A DNA stretch of 64,000 bases, from positions 248,001 to 312,000 of the forward strand of contig JAFUOD010000007.1 in assembly GCA_017472735.1 (NCBI GenBank). Direction: 5' to 3'. A program made the position numbers and the translations under genes. This stretch comes from Oscillospiraceae bacterium. Lineage in GTDB: Bacteria; Bacillota; Clostridia; Oscillospirales; Ruminococcaceae. This document shows, in pieces, positions 62,094 through 64,000 of the stretch (position 1 is its first letter; every line of letters starts with the position of its first letter). The notes beneath the pieces are model-generated. The model worked only from the letters and a program-made list of their open reading frames with translations, had not been told where the DNA came from and searched no databases.

Positions 62094-62954
62094 TTAATCT
62101 TCCTTTCTATATCTTAAATAGCTTTGTTTCATTGCAAGCGCATCGAACGACTGGGTACCTGCGCTCTCGCAAATAAATGTGGGTGATAGATTCTTTTTCG
62201 CTATAAGCTCCATTAACGGCTCATAGTCGGGGCCGAAAATGTTATCTTCAAAGGTTAAGTGTTTTAGTTCTCCGCCCTTTTGAGTATACTCGATTTTTGA
62301 GAAATGAGAGTGGAAAACTTTAAGTCTGTCGCTGCCCAAGCGATTTTCGATAGAATCTAATATATGCTCGAAAGCTTCTTTAGAATTGACCTCGCCCAAT
62401 GTTCTTGCATTAAGGTGACCAAAGTCGATACAAGGAATGAAAGTGTCGTCTAATTTGCAGAGGGTTAAGACCTCCTCTAAATTGCCGAGCTGATTGATCT
62501 TGCCCATTGTTTCGGGGCAAAAATGAATTTCTTCAAAGCCTTGTGAAATTGCAGCCTGCCGCGCTCTTAAAAGAGTATCCTTTGCAAGCTCAAGCGCCTC
62601 TTGACGAGTGATTTTGGCGCACGAACCCGAATGGATCACAATGCGCTTTGCACCCATTTTTAGGGCCGCAGCGGCACTTTGCAAAATATAATCAATGCTT
62701 TTATCACGCTTTTCGGCTTCAATGCTTGAAAGAGAGATAAAGTAAGGTGCATGAAGCGACAAGGTTATGCCATGCTGTAAAGCATTAGTCTTAAGAGATG
62801 CACCAAGTGTGTCGGAAACCCTTACTCCCTGACCGCATTGATACTCGAATGCGTCAAGTCCGATCTCGCTTAAATATTTTGGCATATCAAGCGAGGACTT
62901 ATATTTTTTGAGGAAGTCCTCCGAGCTTCCCGCAGGGCCGAAAATTGCGCTCAT
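62094..62954 (-). CDS. Endonuclease IV-like TIM-barrel protein
   Basis: 286 residues of the xylose-isomerase-like TIM-barrel superfamily, close to endonuclease IV: LGASLKTNALQHGITLSLHAPYFISLSS, KRIVIHSGSC, EIHFCPETMGK, IPCIDFGHLNAR and KVFHSHFSKIEY. The His, Glu and Asp metal ligands are in place. It may be an AP endonuclease, but distance from classical Nfo leaves sugar isomerase-like roles open. It overlaps yqeG by 4 bases (ATGA). Confidence 0.85.
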   Translation of the reverse strand: MSAIFGPAGSSEDFLKKYKSSLDMPKYLSEIGLDAFEYQCGQGVRVSDTLGASLKTNALQHGITLSLHAPYFISLSSIEAEKRDKSIDYILQSAAAALKMGAKRIVIHSGSCAKITRQEALELAKDTLLRARQAAISQGFEEIHFCPETMGKINQLGNLEEVLTLCKLDDTFIPCIDFGHLNARTLGEVNSKEAFEHILDSIENRLGSDRLKVFHSHFSKIEYTQKGGELKHLTFEDNIFGPDYEPLMELIAKKNLSPTFICESAGTQSFDALAMKQSYLRYRKED

Positions 62955-63445
62955 TTTGATCCTCCTTTTCTTTTAGGCAAAAGAGGTTTTTCTAAAAACC
63001 TTTTAACTCTGAACCAAAAACCGGTTTCATACTCGATCGGATATGTAAATATCGAGCGTATTCCGGTTAACTTACAGCCCCACACATCGGTGAAGATCTG
63101 GTCGCCGACTGCGGCGATTTCGCTTTTGCTAAGCCCTAATCGCTTGCAAGCCTCGTTATAGCCATAACTTAAAGGCTTTCTTCCGTCGGGCACAAAAGGC
63201 AGACCCAAAGCCTCCGCAAACGGGCGCACACGCTCGTAATGGTTGTTTGAAACAATTATCATAGGTAAATCTTTTGCTCTCATACTTTCAAGCCAAGCCT
63301 TTATCTCGGGTTTTGGAATGGGGTTGTTATGAGTTGTAAGGGTATTATCCAAGTCCAAAATCAGCGCCTTTATTCCTTCGTTATTCAAAAAATCAAGGCT
63401 TATATCTGAAATTGAATCAAAAACATAATCGGGTTTGTGAAGCAC
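62951..63445 (-). CDS. yqeG: YqeG-family HAD-IIIA phosphatase
   Basis: 164 residues. HAD motif I is LILDLDNTLTTHNNP, motif II IIVSNNH, and motif III/IV GDQIFTDVWGCKLTGI. YqeG-type proteins are small HAD phosphatases related to PGP phosphatase (GEP4). It leads an operon into the TIM-barrel, pepP and efp genes. GGAGGATTTCAG precedes the start. Confidence 0.9.
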   Translation of the reverse strand: MLHKPDYVFDSISDISLDFLNNEGIKALILDLDNTLTTHNNPIPKPEIKAWLESMRAKDLPMIIVSNNHYERVRPFAEALGLPFVPDGRKPLSYGYNEACKRLGLSKSEIAAVGDQIFTDVWGCKLTGIRSIFTYPIEYETGFWFRVKRFLEKPLLPKRKGGSK

Positions 63446-63465
63446 CTGAAATCCTCCGTAAAAAC

Positions 63466-63494
63466 AAAAGCGAACAGATACACTGCTCGCTTTT
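63466..63494 (-). terminator. Terminator after rpsU
   Basis: AAAAGCGA-CAG pairing with CTG-TCGCTTTT (one mismatch) around a short loop, followed by TTTGTTTTT on the minus strand. Confidence 0.8.
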
Positions 63495-63520
63495 ACTCAA
63501 TTTTTGTTTGCACTATTAAA

Positions 63521-63694
63521 TTAGTACTTACGCTTACGAGCAGCTTCAGACTTCTTCTTGCGCTTTACTGAAGGCTTTTCGTAGTGTTCTCTCTTACGTA
63601 CTTCAGCGATAACGCCGTCTCTCGCGCAAGATCTCTTAAAACGCTTGAGCGCTGTATCCAAAGATTCGTTTTTACCAACACGAACTTCTGCCAT
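63521..63694 (-). CDS. rpsU: 30S ribosomal protein S21
   Basis: 57 residues. [22 protein letters not shown], then [22 protein letters not shown], is a complete Firmicute S21. GGGAGGGAAC lies before the ATG. Confidence 0.96.
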   Translation of the reverse strand: MAEVRVGKNESLDTALKRFKRSCARDGVIAEVRKREHYEKPSVKRKKKSEAARKRKY

Positions 63695-63833
63695 TTACTG
63701 TTCCCTCCCTTTGCTGACCTATAGCAGAGGTATTTTTTACATTTATACATAATGTAACTTGGTACATTATAACCCAAACAAACCAATAAGTCAATAGGCT
63801 TTTCAAAAATTATTGTGCAAAATTTATTAAAGC

Positions 63834-64000
63834 TTATCTTGCTACAATGTTTACAAGCTTGCCCTTTACATAAATTTCCTTAACGATCTGCTTGCCTGCA
63901 AGCTCGGAAGCTATTTTTTCATTAGCTTTAACGATTTCTAAAACTTCTGCTTGTTCAGCATCAGCAGATATCATTACTCTTTCCTTAAGCTTACCGTTAA
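63834..64000 (-). CDS. leuS: Leucyl-tRNA synthetase, C-terminal end only
   Basis: The last 55 codons; the gene continues beyond the window. NGKLKERVMISADAEQAEVLE and KEIYVKGKLVNIVAR match the C-terminal tRNA-binding domain of LeuS (QVNGKLR... IYVPGKLVNIV). Confidence 0.92.
   Translation of the reverse strand, partial: NGKLKERVMISADAEQAEVLEIVKANEKIASELAGKQIVKEIYVKGKLVNIVAR

Overview
The window looks like a chromosomal piece of a low-to-mid GC, spore-forming anaerobic Clostridia member, probably Oscillospiraceae-like from a gut or other fibre- and mucin-rich habitat. Signs of this are spoIIE, the remA-gmk-rpoZ-priA-def operon, a glgC/glgD glycogen locus, a Fur/PerR gene beside rubrerythrin, SAM-I and FMN riboswitches, TnpV and DUF6809-like mobile genes, and strong GGAGG ribosome sites. 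The host assignment is inference from gene content.

Layout. 1-10 kb is housekeeping: the yicC-remA-gmk-rpoZ-priA-def operon on the minus strand, an HD protein, a GNAT acetyltransferase, asnS, a YfbR-like HD phosphohydrolase and pyk. 9.8-19.1 kb is a secretion and carbohydrate block: an orphan sugar-binding lipoprotein, an alanine-rich surface protein, an AraC regulator, a membrane-anchored GH98-type endo-galactosidase, and an MBOAT/SGNH pair that would O-acylate an extracellular polymer. 19.2-29.1 kb is a mobile island: a serine recombinase, a DUF6236-like gene, a small gene, an array of seven hairpin repeats, a LexA-type repressor, a zinc-ribbon/nuclease gene, AbiH, Fic, a DUF6809-like gene and TnpV. 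tRNA-Leu lies just beyond it. 29.5-35.3 kb is the glycogen operon glgB-glgC-glgD-glgA, followed by spoIIE, a PTS IIC-like protein, perR-rubrerythrin and an MGMT-like gene. 40.4-43.3 kb holds two tandem ECF sigma/membrane-partner pairs. 43.4-45.6 kb holds a DUF1622 protein, an MBL hydrolase and a membrane cysteine protease. 45.8-55.8 kb is a hexuronate and plant-glycan block: kdgK and eda-VOC divergent from uxuA-uxuB, then a CapA-like lipoprotein, GH31 and GH5. 56.6-64 kb is housekeeping: tRNA-Thr, comEA-like, metK with a SAM-I riboswitch, ribU with an FMN riboswitch, CD1247-like, efp, pepP, a TIM-barrel protein, yqeG, rpsU and the 3' end of leuS.

How the genes work together. UxuB and UxuA turn fructuronate into KDG; KdgK and Eda convert it to pyruvate and glyceraldehyde-3-phosphate, feeding pyk. 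GH31 and GH5 would release sugars, and the glg operon would store surplus glucose.

The most unusual region is the island. Seven head-to-tail units, each a hairpin with its own stem sequence plus a shared TGCTTGCTAAGAC core, lie between the LexA-like gene and the genes upstream of the recombinase. Another copy lies inverted about 6 kb away. The island also looks decayed. The recombinase lacks its catalytic serine, and AbiH and the nine-unit zinc-ribbon/nuclease gene are each broken by one in-frame stop (TAG, TGA) with the frame intact beyond it.
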